A DNA stretch of 26,820 bases. It comes from JAJPXC01 sp964510535 (GTDB taxonomy: Bacteria; Bacteroidota; Bacteroidia; Bacteroidales; Muribaculaceae). Every line of letters starts with the position of its first letter. Position 1 is the stretch's first letter. The stretch lies in contig CAZECG010000025.1 in NCBI GenBank assembly GCA_964510535.1, forward strand, positions 1-26,820, read 5' to 3'. Both the position numbers and the translations under genes were made by a program. The notes under the pieces are model-generated. The model searched no databases, was not told where the DNA came from, and saw nothing but the letters and a program-made list of their open reading frames with translations. Positions 7,177 through 16,069 of the stretch are shown piece after piece.

Positions 7177-9189
7177 ATGAAACCACTTCCCATAATCAAA
7201 AACGATCCCTGGCTTGAACCCTACTCTGACGCCATAACCGGCCGCCACAACGACGCAGTCAACAAAGAGCGCGAGCTGACCGACGGCGGCAAAACCACTC
7301 TCGACAATTTCGCCAATGCCCACAACTATTTCGGGCTGCACCGCACCGAGAGTGGCGGGTGGGTATTCCGCGAATGGGCACCCAACGCCATCGGCATCAC
7401 ACTGATAGGAGACTTCTCACACTGGCGCGAATTGGTGAAATATCGCCTGAAACGCAAAGACAACGGCGTGTGGGAGATAAAGTTGAAAGAGGGCGATTTG
7501 CACGACGGCGACCTGTACAAAATGAAAGTTTACTGGGAAGGGGGCGAGGGCGAACGCATCCCGGCCTACGCAACCCGCGTGATTCAGGACGACACTACAC
7601 ATATCTTCTCGGCCCAGGTGTGGGCACCCGCCAAGCCTTACAAATGGAAGGTGAAGAAGTTCAAACCCGACACACGCCCGCTGCTCATCTATGAGTGCCA
7701 CATCGGCATGGCCCAGGAGCGCGAGGGGGTCGGCACCTACACAGAGTTCCGCGACAACATACTGCCCCGCATAGCCAAAGACGGCTACAACGCCATACAA
7801 ATCATGGCCATCCAAGAACACCCCTACTATGGGTCATTCGGCTATCACGTGTCGAGCTTCTTCGCACCGTCGAGCCGCTTCGGCACCCCCGAGGAGCTGA
7901 AATCGCTCATCGACGAGGCCCACAAGCTCGGCATCGCCGTAATCATGGACATCGTACACTCCCACGCCGTCAAAAACGAGGTTGAGGGACTTGGACGGCT
8001 CGACGGGAGCTACAACCAATACTTCTATGGCGACCACCGCCGCGAGCACCCGGCATGGGACTCGCTCTGTTTTGACTATGGCAAAAACGAGGTGTTGCAC
8101 TTCCTGCTGTCAAACTGCAAATACTGGTTAGAGGAGTTCAAGTTTGACGGATTCCGTTTCGACGGCGTCACCTCGATGCTCTACTACAACCACGGCCTCG
8201 GACAGGCATTCGGGTCATACGCGGATTATTACAACGGCGGACAAGACACCAACGCCATAACCTACCTCACTTTAGCCAACAAACTGATTCACAAGATAAA
8301 TCCCAAAGCCATCACAATAGCCGAAGAGATGAGCGGTATGCCCGGCTTGGCCATCAAGGCATCCGACGGCGGCATAGGCTTTGACTACCGCATGGCGATG
8401 GGCATTCCCGACTATTGGATTAAGATGCTCAAAGAGAAAAAAGATGAAGACTGGCATCCGACTTCGATATTCTGGGAACTCACCAACCGCCGCGCCGATG
8501 AAAAGACCATCAGCTACGCCGAAAGCCACGACCAGGCGTTAGTGGGCGACAAGACCATCATTTTCCGCTTGATTGACAAGGAGATGTACTGGCACATGAT
8601 GGTTGGCGACTCCGACATGACCGTGTCGCGCGGCATGGCCATCCACAAGATGATAAGGCTCGTGACGCTCGCCACCATCAACGGCGGCTATCTAAACTTC
8701 ATGGGCAACGAGTGGGGACACCCCGAATGGATTGATTTCCCCCGCGAAGGCAACGGTTGGAGCTACAAGTATGCCCGCCGGCAGTGGAGCCTGGTAGACC
8801 GCGAAGACCTGCAATACAAATTCCTCAACGCTTTTGACAACGCGATGATAAAACTCGTGTCAGACGTAAATGACTTCCAAGCCCTGCCCGTGGAAAAACT
8901 ATGGGATAAAGATGATGACCAGGTGCTGGGGTTCAAGCGCGGCGATTTGGTGTTTGTGTTCAATTTCAACCCATTCAAGTCGTTTGAAGACTACGGCATT
9001 CTGGCGCCCATCGGAGAGTATGAGGTGGTGCTGTCGAGCGACAACCCGGCTTACGGCGGTTTCGGCAACATCGACGAGAAAGTAAAACACCTCACACAGC
9101 CCGACGACCTATATTCACCCAACGGCATCGAGTGGCTGAAACTTTATCTGCCTACGCGCTCTGCCCAGGTGCTACGGTTCAAAAGATAA
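7177..9189 (+). CDS. glgB: 1,4-alpha-glucan branching enzyme
   Basis: Makes alpha-1,6 branches in glycogen by cutting an alpha-1,4 chain and transferring it. The 670-residue protein has an N-terminal CBM48 domain (about 45-140, with WVFREWAPNA and GDFSHW), a GH13 TIM barrel, and a C-terminal all-beta domain. The catalytic triad is visible: nucleophile Asp329 in FRFDGVTSM, acid/base Glu383 in IAEEMSGMPG, and Asp452 in AESHDQALVG. The spacing and the motifs GYHVSSFFAP and MDIVHSHA resemble the eukaryote-like subgroup (GH13_8) often found in Bacteroidales; this subgroup call is from memory. It stands alone with its own promoter; no other glycogen gene is in this window. No lesion is seen. Confidence 0.95.
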   Translation: MKPLPIIKNDPWLEPYSDAITGRHNDAVNKERELTDGGKTTLDNFANAHNYFGLHRTESGGWVFREWAPNAIGITLIGDFSHWRELVKYRLKRKDNGVWEIKLKEGDLHDGDLYKMKVYWEGGEGERIPAYATRVIQDDTTHIFSAQVWAPAKPYKWKVKKFKPDTRPLLIYECHIGMAQEREGVGTYTEFRDNILPRIAKDGYNAIQIMAIQEHPYYGSFGYHVSSFFAPSSRFGTPEELKSLIDEAHKLGIAVIMDIVHSHAVKNEVEGLGRLDGSYNQYFYGDHRREHPAWDSLCFDYGKNEVLHFLLSNCKYWLEEFKFDGFRFDGVTSMLYYNHGLGQAFGSYADYYNGGQDTNAITYLTLANKLIHKINPKAITIAEEMSGMPGLAIKASDGGIGFDYRMAMGIPDYWIKMLKEKKDEDWHPTSIFWELTNRRADEKTISYAESHDQALVGDKTIIFRLIDKEMYWHMMVGDSDMTVSRGMAIHKMIRLVTLATINGGYLNFMGNEWGHPEWIDFPREGNGWSYKYARRQWSLVDREDLQYKFLNAFDNAMIKLVSDVNDFQALPVEKLWDKDDDQVLGFKRGDLVFVFNFNPFKSFEDYGILAPIGEYEVVLSSDNPAYGGFGNIDEKVKHLTQPDDLYSPNGIEWLKLYLPTRSAQVLRFKR

Positions 9190-9214
9190 GTCAACTACCG
9201 TTTCACGGCTTCTC

Positions 9215-9250
9215 ATATGCGGGACCCTACTACACAAGGATTCCGCATAT
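9215..9250. repeat. Inverted repeat after glgB (possible weak terminator)
   Basis: ATATGCGG (9215-9222) pairs exactly with CCGCATAT (9243-9250) around a 20-nt loop that can form an inner CCT/AGG pairing. It lies 25 nt past the glgB stop codon, where a terminator is expected, but only a short mixed TGAGTTTCT follows instead of a T run. Confidence 0.35.
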
Positions 9251-9332
9251 TGAGTTTCTATACGTCGGCGGGAAAAAGCACTATAAGCTGTATACATTTC
9301 ACTGCTTTAACACACTTTAATCAAATTAATTG

Positions 9333-9362
9333 TTGCGCATTCAAATAATTGTGCTACGTTTG
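9333..9362 (+). promoter_or_regulatory. Promoter of the ECF sigma factor gene
   Basis: TTG at 9333-9335, a 19-nt spacer, then TACGTTTG at 9355-9362 match the Bacteroidetes housekeeping consensus. A second TAGTTTTG box at 9393-9400 has no TTG at the right distance. The predicted transcript start, near 9369, lies inside the left arm of the inverted repeat at 9364-9407. Confidence 0.6.
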
Positions 9363-9363
9363 T

Positions 9364-9407
9364 ATTGTCACAGTTTTGTAACATCTTTGTTTTAGTTTTG
9401 TGACAAT
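9364..9407. promoter_or_regulatory. 9-bp inverted repeat between promoter and start of the sigma gene
   Basis: ATTGTCACA (9364-9372) and TGTGACAAT (9399-9407) are perfect inverted copies with 26 nt between them, and the motif AGTTTTGT also occurs twice as a direct repeat in this stretch (9372-9401). The arms cover the predicted transcript start and the first possible start codons (GTG 9400, ATG 9406). This suits an operator or an mRNA hairpin that hides the start. The function is inferred from position only. Confidence 0.45.
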
Positions 9408-9948
9408 GGCAGAGCATCGTATAACAACCAAAATAACAAGCTATATGGGATCTAACAACTTTCAAACCAACTTGATGAAGCTACAGAGCAACCTACTCAA
9501 CTTCGCCTATATGCTCACATCAAACCGCGACGATGCCTATGACCTGCTCCAGGACACCACACTCAAAGCCCTCGACAACAAAGAGAAGTACGTCGACAAC
9601 ACCAACTTCAAGGGATGGGTATTCACCATCATGCGCAACATCTTCATCAACAACTACCGCCGCGTGGCACGCGCCGCGACCGTGGTCGACAACACCGAGA
9701 ACCTCTACCATCTAAACCTGTCGCAGGACTCCGGCATAGAAACCCCCGAGGGGGCGCTCGGAGTCAAGGAGGTCACCGACTACATCAACGAATTTCCCGA
9801 CGAGTACCGCGTGCCGTTTTCGATGCACGTCGCGGGATACAAGTACAGCGAAATCGCCGAGAAGATGGAGCTTCCACTGGGCACGGTCAAGAGCCGCATC
9901 TTCTTCGCCCGCAAGAAACTCCAAAAGCATTTCGCCGACTACCGCTAA
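9406..9948 (+). CDS. ECF-type RNA polymerase sigma factor
   Basis: An alternative sigma factor that would direct RNA polymerase to its own promoter set. Sigma region 2 spans about residues 20-90 (NFAYMLTSNRDDAYDLLQDT and FKGWVFTIMRNIFINNYRR). Region 4 is C-terminal (about 125-178) with the helix-turn-helix YSEIAEKMELPLGTVKSRIF. At 180 residues it is normal for an ECF factor without extra domains. Starts: GTG 9400, ATG 9406 or ATG 9445. The last gives MGSNNFQTNLM, which resembles the start I recall for relatives and lies outside the upstream inverted repeat. I report the first ATG. No anti-sigma gene is adjacent. It lies 220 nt upstream of porT. In Porphyromonas gingivalis the ECF factor SigP activates por genes, so a link is attractive, but similar sigma factors also occur in Bacteroidales without T9SS, so the identity with SigP is not shown. 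Confidence 0.92.
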   Translation: MAEHRITTKITSYMGSNNFQTNLMKLQSNLLNFAYMLTSNRDDAYDLLQDTTLKALDNKEKYVDNTNFKGWVFTIMRNIFINNYRRVARAATVVDNTENLYHLNLSQDSGIETPEGALGVKEVTDYINEFPDEYRVPFSMHVAGYKYSEIAEKMELPLGTVKSRIFFARKKLQKHFADYR

Positions 9949-9973
9949 AAACGAGGTCTAAAGATTTGACCGC

Positions 9974-9993
9974 GGCGGGACGGATAGCCCGCC
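9974..9993. repeat. Short GC-rich hairpin after the sigma factor gene
   Basis: GGCGGG (9974-9979) pairs with CCCGCC (9988-9993) around an 8-nt loop, 25 nt past the sigma gene stop. No T run follows directly; a T-rich stretch starts about 20 nt later. It may be a weak terminator or attenuator between the sigma gene and porT. Confidence 0.3.
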
Positions 9994-10033
9994 ACTCCCT
10001 CATAACCACAAGATTTTATTTTTAGATTCCAAT

Positions 10034-10078
10034 CATGACAGACCCGGCAGCCCCGATGGCGAGCCGGGTCTAATCATG
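10034..10078. repeat. Long interrupted inverted repeat between sigma gene and porT
   Basis: AGACCCGGC (10040-10048) pairs with GCCGGGTCT (10063-10071). The stem continues past a small internal loop as CATGA (10034-10038) with TCATG (10074-10078). The loop is 14 nt. No T run follows, so it is not a standard rightward terminator. It lies about 90 nt before porT and may be an RNA structure in a leader, a processing site or a protein-binding site. The rest of the gap to 10168 holds nothing I recognise, including no TTG-TAnnTTTG promoter. Confidence 0.45.
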
Positions 10079-10168
10079 CGCCGGGGATGGCAGACAGGGA
10101 TTCACAGCGGCCGAGGATGGATAGCGGCACCGCACAGGCAATAATCGGGGCTGGTCATCGTTAAGATA

Positions 10169-10888
10169 ATGATGAAGTGTCTACGATTAATATTAATTAT
10201 ATTTGTGGCCGCCGTCGGCTCGATACCGTCAGCCGCCCGTCTGAACGACAAGGTGCTCAACCGCCCGTATGCCGACATGAGACGGTGGCATCTGGGGTTT
10301 TCGGTGGGCACACACACCGAGGATTTGAAATTCACCCATAACGGATATGTCACTGACGACGGGCAGACCTGGTTCATGGAACAGCCGGCGTTCTCACCGG
10401 GATTTTGCGTTAACGGGCTTATCGACTTCAGACTCAACAACTATTTCAACGTCAGATTCTCGCCGGGCATGTACTTCGGCAACCGCGAGGTGACGATGGT
10501 CAACACATCGGGGACCGAGAAGGAGAAGGTAAACCTGAAATCTACATTTGTGGTGCTGCCGCTCGACTTGAAATTCTCGGCAGTGAGGCTCCACAACGTG
10601 CGCCCCTACGTCACAGCCGGGGTCATGCCGACATTTGACGTCGCCAAGAAACGCCGCGACCCGCTGCAGCTCACCAATAGCGACCTGTATCTGACCGTGG
10701 GTTTCGGGCTTGACATATACCTCCCCTATTTCAAGTTCATCCCTGAGCTAAAATTCTGCTTCGGGCTGTCAGACGTACTGAATCATGACCGCCCCGACTT
10801 AGCCGACGACCCGGGGATGATGAAATACACCCAATCATTGAAAAAGGCCACATCGCAGATGGTCGTACTCACATTTTATTTTGAATGA
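10169..10888 (+). CDS. porT: Type IX secretion system outer-membrane protein PorT
   Basis: PorT is needed for T9SS export in Porphyromonas gingivalis and is predicted to be an outer-membrane beta-barrel. The 239-residue product has a signal peptide (about 1-23, ending SIPSAA) and alternating amphipathic strands. It carries segments typical of PorT proteins: NRPYADMRRWHLGFSVGTH, FRLNNYFNVRFSPGMYFGN, FVVLPLDLKFSA, and an aromatic C-terminus (VVLTFYFE) as expected of a barrel that ends in Phe. There are two adjacent ATG codons (10169, 10172). Its stop overlaps the porP start by four bases (ATGA), so the two are translationally coupled. PorT is the first gene of the secretion block here. Family recognised by pattern; no homology search was run. 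Confidence 0.87.
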   Translation: MMKCLRLILIIFVAAVGSIPSAARLNDKVLNRPYADMRRWHLGFSVGTHTEDLKFTHNGYVTDDGQTWFMEQPAFSPGFCVNGLIDFRLNNYFNVRFSPGMYFGNREVTMVNTSGTEKEKVNLKSTFVVLPLDLKFSAVRLHNVRPYVTAGVMPTFDVAKKRRDPLQLTNSDLYLTVGFGLDIYLPYFKFIPELKFCFGLSDVLNHDRPDLADDPGMMKYTQSLKKATSQMVVLTFYFE

Positions 10889-11901
10889 CGATGATAAGAA
10901 GAGCTATAACCCACATCATGACACGCGCCTTGGCGGCGGCTCTGGCAATCGTCGTCCCATCATTGACGGGATGGAAAGCGGCGGCGCAAGTCGACGCGCA
11001 GTTCTCGCAATACTACGAAATGCCATTCTACTACAACCCGGGAGCCACCGGCACCAATGACTTGCTCAACATCCGCGGTGGCACGAGAATGCAGTGGGTC
11101 GGGATAGACGGCGCACCGCGCACGTTCGTAATCGGAGCCGAAATGCCCCTGAAGCTGTTCAACAAACGTTGGGGCGTCGGGTTAGTGATGCAGCAAGAAA
11201 GCCTGGGTCTATACCGCAACATGAATATCGGCGCACAAATATCATATAAAATCAAACTGTTCAAGGGGATACTGTCGGCCGGACTCCAATTAGGGCTTAT
11301 CGACGAGAGGTTCAAAGGCTCGGGCGTCTACATCCCTGACGACGACGAATACCATGAGGGCGACGATGAAGCCATACCACGCTCCGACATCGGGGGGTCG
11401 ACCTTTGACATGGGCTTAGGGGCGTTCTATAGCCACCGCCTGTTTTGGGCGGGGTTGTCGCTGACCCACGCCATGTCGCCAACCATCACTATGAGTGCCG
11501 AAAGCGGCGAGGGTGGCAACGAAAAGAATTATGAGTTTCAAGCGGGCCGCATCCTTTATTTCATGGCTGGCAGCAATATTCCGATAAAAAACACGTTATT
11601 TGAAGTGATGCCGTCGATGCTGTACAAGACCGACTTTCAATTCTGGACTGTCGAAGCGACCGCACGGGTGCGCTACAACAAATTTCTGACCGCCGGCGTG
11701 GGGTATCGCTACAACGATGCGTTAATAGCCACAGTGGCAGCGGAATACAAAGGATTCCATCTCGGTTACAGCTATGATTATCCGATAAGCGACATCGCCA
11801 AGGCGAGCAATGGTAGCCATGAGATTTTCGCAGGCTACAGCCTGAAACTCGACCTGTCAGAGAAAAACAAGAATAAACACAAGAGCATACGCATAATGTA
11901 G
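10885..11901 (+). CDS. porP: Type IX secretion system membrane protein PorP/SprF family
   Basis: PorP/SprF proteins are outer-membrane barrels that work with the T9SS and link it to the periplasmic PorK/N ring or to surface substrates. This 338-residue member has a signal peptide (about 1-34, cleavage after AAA before QVDAQ). It then has the family opening QFSQYYEMPFYYNPGATGT, followed by barrel strands such as RWGVGLVMQQESLGLY, GILSAGLQLGLI and FLTAGVGYRYNDAL. An acidic insertion DDDEYHEGDDE lies near residues 152-162. The start overlaps the porT stop; further ATG codons at 10891 and 10918 are possible. porK follows after 10 nt, which gives the gene order porP-K-L-M-N seen in P. gingivalis. 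Confidence 0.93.
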   Translation: MTMIRRAITHIMTRALAAALAIVVPSLTGWKAAAQVDAQFSQYYEMPFYYNPGATGTNDLLNIRGGTRMQWVGIDGAPRTFVIGAEMPLKLFNKRWGVGLVMQQESLGLYRNMNIGAQISYKIKLFKGILSAGLQLGLIDERFKGSGVYIPDDDEYHEGDDEAIPRSDIGGSTFDMGLGAFYSHRLFWAGLSLTHAMSPTITMSAESGEGGNEKNYEFQAGRILYFMAGSNIPIKNTLFEVMPSMLYKTDFQFWTVEATARVRYNKFLTAGVGYRYNDALIATVAAEYKGFHLGYSYDYPISDIAKASNGSHEIFAGYSLKLDLSEKNKNKHKSIRIM

Positions 11902-11911
11902 AGCAAACGAT

Positions 11912-13357
11912 ATGAAGAAAGCATCTATTTATATGATACCATTGGCCATGGGCTCGCTTCTGGCCTCGTGCGCGGCGGGCAACCGCGGCTCCTCAGGCGG
12001 CGAAGTGACCGGCGTGAGCGGAACCTCATGGGCGGAACCGACACCCTACGGGATGGTCTTAGTAGACCGCGGCTCAATGGAAGTAGGCCCCCAAAAAGCC
12101 GACTCAGCGTGGAACCTGCCGGCCGACGCGCGCGGCATCTCGGTCGACGCGTTCTGGATGGACGAAACCGAAATCACCAATGCCAAATACAAACAATTTG
12201 TATTCTGGGTGCGCGACTCAATCATCCGCGAACGTTTAGCCGATCCCGCTTATGGAGGCAACGAAGAATTTAAAATCGAAGAAGACAAAGAGGGTAACCC
12301 CATCACGCCCCACCTCAACTGGGACAAGGCGATACCCTGGCGCAATCCCAACGAGGATGAGGCGCGCGCGATAGAGAGCATCTACCGCAACAACCCCATC
12401 ACAGGCGCGAGAGAGCTTGACCCCGAACAGCTCAACTACCGATACGAGGTGTATAACCACACCGAGGCGGCAAAGCGGAAACACCGCCTCGACCCGCGCC
12501 AACGCGAGTACAACACCGACCGCCCAACACCGACCGACATCCCGGTGATTTCAAAAGACACCGCCTGGATTAACGACGAGGGGGAGATAATCCGCGAGAC
12601 AGTAACCCGCGGGCTCACCGGCGACTATGACTTCCTGAACACCTACATAGTCAACGTCTATCCCGACACCACGGCGTGGATTAACGACTTTGACAACGCC
12701 TACAATGAACCCTACACGCGCCTATACTTCGCTCACGGCGGCTACAGCGACTACCCCGTCGTGGGTGTCAGCTGGGAACAGGCCAACGCGTTCGCCAACT
12801 GGCGCACCGACTACCTGCGCCGCTCGCTCGGCAAAGAGGGAATCTATGTAGAGCCTTACCGCCTGCCGACCGAGGCCGAGTGGGAATATGCCGCTCGCGC
12901 CGGGGTCAACGAAAATATGTACCCCTGGGAAGGCGACCTGCCGCTGACCGAAGACAAAGGCTGTTTCTACGCCAACTTCAAGCCGCAAGAGGGGAACTAC
13001 GTCAGGGACGGGCATATAATCACATCGAGGGTGGGGACATACTCGCCTAACGACTTCGGACTGTACGACATGGCGGGCAACGTCAGCGAATGGACCTCGA
13101 CGGCCTACACCGAGAGCGTCGGCAAGCTGACCAACGACCTCAATCCCGAATACCGCTACGACGCCGCGAAGGAAGACCCCTACAAAATGAAACGCAAGAT
13201 AGTGCGCGGCGGTTCGTGGAAAGATGTGGCCCACAACATACGTTCCGACATCAGAATGTGGGAATATCAGAACGAGCAGCGCAGCTACATAGGCTTCAGA
13301 TGCGTGCGTTCGCAGATAGGATTCGCCCGCGGCAACAAGCAGAACGCCAAACAATAA
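11912..13357 (+). CDS. porK: Type IX secretion system ring lipoprotein PorK/GldK
   Basis: PorK is an outer-membrane lipoprotein that forms, with PorN, the large periplasmic ring of the T9SS. The 481-residue product has a type II signal peptide with lipobox LLASC (modified Cys at residue 20). The rest is a formylglycine-generating-enzyme/SUMF1-like domain: YGMVLVDRGSMEVG near residue 45, AFWMDETEITNAKYKQF near 85, VGVSWEQANAFANWR and YRLPTEAEWEYAARAG around 285-330, and GLYDMAGNVSEW near 385, closing with YIGFRCVR. In the Por/Gld context this fold is structural rather than enzymatic (established for the family). It sits between porP (10 nt) and porL (44 nt), all in one direction. Confidence 0.95.
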   Translation: MKKASIYMIPLAMGSLLASCAAGNRGSSGGEVTGVSGTSWAEPTPYGMVLVDRGSMEVGPQKADSAWNLPADARGISVDAFWMDETEITNAKYKQFVFWVRDSIIRERLADPAYGGNEEFKIEEDKEGNPITPHLNWDKAIPWRNPNEDEARAIESIYRNNPITGARELDPEQLNYRYEVYNHTEAAKRKHRLDPRQREYNTDRPTPTDIPVISKDTAWINDEGEIIRETVTRGLTGDYDFLNTYIVNVYPDTTAWINDFDNAYNEPYTRLYFAHGGYSDYPVVGVSWEQANAFANWRTDYLRRSLGKEGIYVEPYRLPTEAEWEYAARAGVNENMYPWEGDLPLTEDKGCFYANFKPQEGNYVRDGHIITSRVGTYSPNDFGLYDMAGNVSEWTSTAYTESVGKLTNDLNPEYRYDAAKEDPYKMKRKIVRGGSWKDVAHNIRSDIRMWEYQNEQRSYIGFRCVRSQIGFARGNKQNAKQ

Positions 13358-13401
13358 CAATATCCAATCACACACAACCACAATAGACTCATCGACACCC
13401 A

Positions 13402-14382
13402 ATGGGAAAAATCAAAAGATATAAAAACAGCATAGAGCGGTTCCTCTCCGGCGAGAGCGGACAACGCTTCTTCAACTTTGCCTACAGTATCGGCGCAGCA
13501 GTCGTGATTTGGGGCGCGCTTTTCAAGATACTCCACCTCCCCGGCGGCAACACCCTGTTGTCAGTCGGTATGGGTACCGAGGTATTAATGTTCTTGCTGA
13601 CGGCTTTTGACCGCCCACCGAAAGAATACCATTGGGAAGAGGTGTTTCCTGTTCTGCAAAGCAAGGACCCCGAAGACCGCCCCGACTTCAACGGCGGCAC
13701 CGGCATAGTAATCGGAGGAGGTGGCGGCGGGACTGCGCTACCGTCGGTAAGCCCCGCCGAGGCCAAGCGGGCCGCGGGTATTCCCGCCGGGATTGACCTT
13801 AGCGAGGATGACACACGCTCGCTAAGCGAGAGCATCGCAAAAATGGCTGCCGCAAGCGACCAGCTCGCACGCATGGCCGAACTGACATCGGCCACCCAGC
13901 AATATCTCGACCAGATAGGAGCCATAGCCGGCGAAATGCAGCGTCTGCGCGAGACCACCGAATCGCTCAACAATGTCAGCGACGTGCTGCTGCAAAGCTA
14001 CCGCGCCATCACCGAAAACTCGGAGAATATCACACGCAGCTCCACAGGCTATGTCGACCAGATGCAGGCTCTCAGCCGCAATATCGGCGGACTGAACACG
14101 ATTTACGAGATTCAGCTGAAAAGCGTGTCATCGCAGCTCGACTCGATTGACCGCGTGAACCGCGGCATCAAGGACATTCGCGATATGTATGAAAAGAGCG
14201 CGTCGCAAAGCGCCCGCTACTGCGAGGAAACGGAACGCATGACCCGCTATATGCAGCAACTCAACTCAGTCTATGAGAAGATGATTACCGCGATGACCAT
14301 CAATATGTACCGTCCGATGATGGGCGGAGATATGCCGCAAGCATCCGACACCAACCCCGCCGACAAACCGGCCGAGTCGTGA
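13402..14382 (+). CDS. porL: Type IX secretion system inner-membrane motor protein PorL/GldL
   Basis: PorL with PorM forms the proton-driven inner-membrane motor that energises T9SS and, in gliding species, motility. The 326-residue protein has two membrane helices near the N-terminus (about 26-44 and 51-68). Glu60 lies in the second (GMGTEVLMFLL), matching the membrane Glu that is essential in GldL. A Gly-rich linker (GGGGGG) near residue 110 is followed by a long coiled-coil cytoplasmic part up to about residue 300. The KILHLPGG loop between the helices is typical. The start is the ATG giving MGKIKRYKNS, with no better alternative. porM begins 74 nt downstream. No lesion is seen. Confidence 0.95.
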   Translation: MGKIKRYKNSIERFLSGESGQRFFNFAYSIGAAVVIWGALFKILHLPGGNTLLSVGMGTEVLMFLLTAFDRPPKEYHWEEVFPVLQSKDPEDRPDFNGGTGIVIGGGGGGTALPSVSPAEAKRAAGIPAGIDLSEDDTRSLSESIAKMAAASDQLARMAELTSATQQYLDQIGAIAGEMQRLRETTESLNNVSDVLLQSYRAITENSENITRSSTGYVDQMQALSRNIGGLNTIYEIQLKSVSSQLDSIDRVNRGIKDIRDMYEKSASQSARYCEETERMTRYMQQLNSVYEKMITAMTINMYRPMMGGDMPQASDTNPADKPAES

Positions 14383-14456
14383 CACGCGCGGCCACGTCAA
14401 GCGACAATCAATAACAACAGAAACAACCCTCAAGAATCAACACTGTCAACAAATAA

Positions 14457-16022
14457 ATGGGATCAAGCAACACAAGGCTATCGCCCCGCCAAAAGATGAT
14501 AAACTTGATGTATATCGTCTTGACGGCAATGCTCGCGCTAAACGTGTCGAGCGACGTGCTTGACGGCTTCACGCAGGTCGAAGACGGCCTGTCGCGCTCA
14601 AACGCCAACGTCACCCAGCGCAACGACGCCATATTACGCAGCTTAGAGTCTTTCAGCCAGCAGAACCCCGACAAAGGAAAGCCGTGGTATGACAAAGCAT
14701 CGGAGGTGCGCCGCATCACCGACTCGCTCTATGCCGATGTGGAGCAACTCAAGCTCGCCATAGTCCACAAAGCCGACGGCCCTGACGGCAAAGTCGACGA
14801 CATATTAAACCGCGACGACCTTGAAGCGGCCGCCGTGGTGATGCTAAACCCCGGGAATCCGCGCGGGTCAAAACTACGCCGGTCGATAGACAGCTACCGG
14901 ACATATATAGCGTCGATTATGACCGACTCGCTCAAACGCTCCAACATCGAAACCGCACTATCGACCGCTCCGGTGCGACGCAAGGGGGTAATCGGAGCGC
15001 AGTCGTGGGAGGAATCCAAGTTTGACAGCCAGCCGGTAGTGGCGGCTGTGACACTGCTCTCGAAGCTGCAAAACGACATACGTTACGCCGAGGGCGAGGC
15101 TTTGACGACACTGCTATCCAACGTCGACGCAGGCGATGTGCGCGTCAACGAGCTTAACGCATTCGTCATCCCGCAGTCTCGGTTCGTGATGAGAGGCGGA
15201 AAATACTCCGCCAACATAGTTTTGGCAGCCGTCGACACCACACAGCGACCGATTGTCTACGTCAACGGCACAAAACTCGCTAACGACCGCGGCATCTATG
15301 AGCTTGTAACCGGCAAAACCGGAACATTCGACTACCAAGGCTACCTTGAGGTGTCTCACGGCGACGGCTCGCTCACACGCCACGATTTCAACTCGTCATA
15401 CACCGTCATCGAACCTACGGCAACGGTTTCAGCCACAATGATGAACGTGCTGTACGCAGGTATCGACAACCCGATTAGCATCTCAGTCCCCGGTGTGGCC
15501 ATGTCGGGCGTATCGGCGACGATGACCAACGGCACCCTGACCCGCAACGGCGACGCGTGGGTGGCTCGACCGACCAAAGTGGGAGCCGAAGCAGTGGTCA
15601 CGGTCACTGCCTCAATCGACGGGCGACCGCAGACGGTAGCGACCACAACATTCCGCGTGCGAAAACTGCCCGACCCCACCCCCTACATCCCATTCAAAGA
15701 CGGCAACGGCAACACCGACCGCTACAAGGGTGGCAAACCTATCTCCAAGACGTTGCTGCTCGCGTCGCCCGGCATCGAAGCCGCCATCGACGACGATTTG
15801 CTCAACATACGATTCAAAGTGTTAAGTTTCGAGACCGTATTTTTCGACTCAATGGGCAACGCCATTCCCGAAGTGTCGAACGGCGACCAATTCTCGCAAC
15901 GCCAGAAAGATTCGTTCCGCCGACTGTCACGCGGCAAACGCTTCTACATCTCCCGCGTGAAAGCCATAGGCCCCGACGGCATCACCCGCGACCTCGCTCC
16001 GCTTGAAGTCATAGTAAACTAA
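14457..16022 (+). CDS. porM: Type IX secretion system motor protein PorM/GldM
   Basis: PorM has one membrane helix that sits in the PorL ring and a long periplasmic part that transmits motor rotation to the PorK/N ring. The 521-residue protein starts with MGSSNTRLSPRQKMINLMYIVLTAMLALNVSSDVLDGF: a short cytoplasmic tail, then a helix (about 15-30) that overlaps the conserved GldM N-terminal segment. A helical domain (about 40-225) is followed by beta-rich Ig-like domains: VIPQSRFVMRGGKYSANIVLAAVD near 240, an invasin-like middle, and the C-terminal domain with PDPTPYIPFKDGNG near 405. Length and layout match the family. It lies between porL (74 nt) and porN (47 nt). Confidence 0.95.
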   Translation: MGSSNTRLSPRQKMINLMYIVLTAMLALNVSSDVLDGFTQVEDGLSRSNANVTQRNDAILRSLESFSQQNPDKGKPWYDKASEVRRITDSLYADVEQLKLAIVHKADGPDGKVDDILNRDDLEAAAVVMLNPGNPRGSKLRRSIDSYRTYIASIMTDSLKRSNIETALSTAPVRRKGVIGAQSWEESKFDSQPVVAAVTLLSKLQNDIRYAEGEALTTLLSNVDAGDVRVNELNAFVIPQSRFVMRGGKYSANIVLAAVDTTQRPIVYVNGTKLANDRGIYELVTGKTGTFDYQGYLEVSHGDGSLTRHDFNSSYTVIEPTATVSATMMNVLYAGIDNPISISVPGVAMSGVSATMTNGTLTRNGDAWVARPTKVGAEAVVTVTASIDGRPQTVATTTFRVRKLPDPTPYIPFKDGNGNTDRYKGGKPISKTLLLASPGIEAAIDDDLLNIRFKVLSFETVFFDSMGNAIPEVSNGDQFSQRQKDSFRRLSRGKRFYISRVKAIGPDGITRDLAPLEVIVN

Positions 16023-16069
16023 CAGTTTCCCCAACTCAGATTAACCAAGACACTCCCACTGACACGCTT

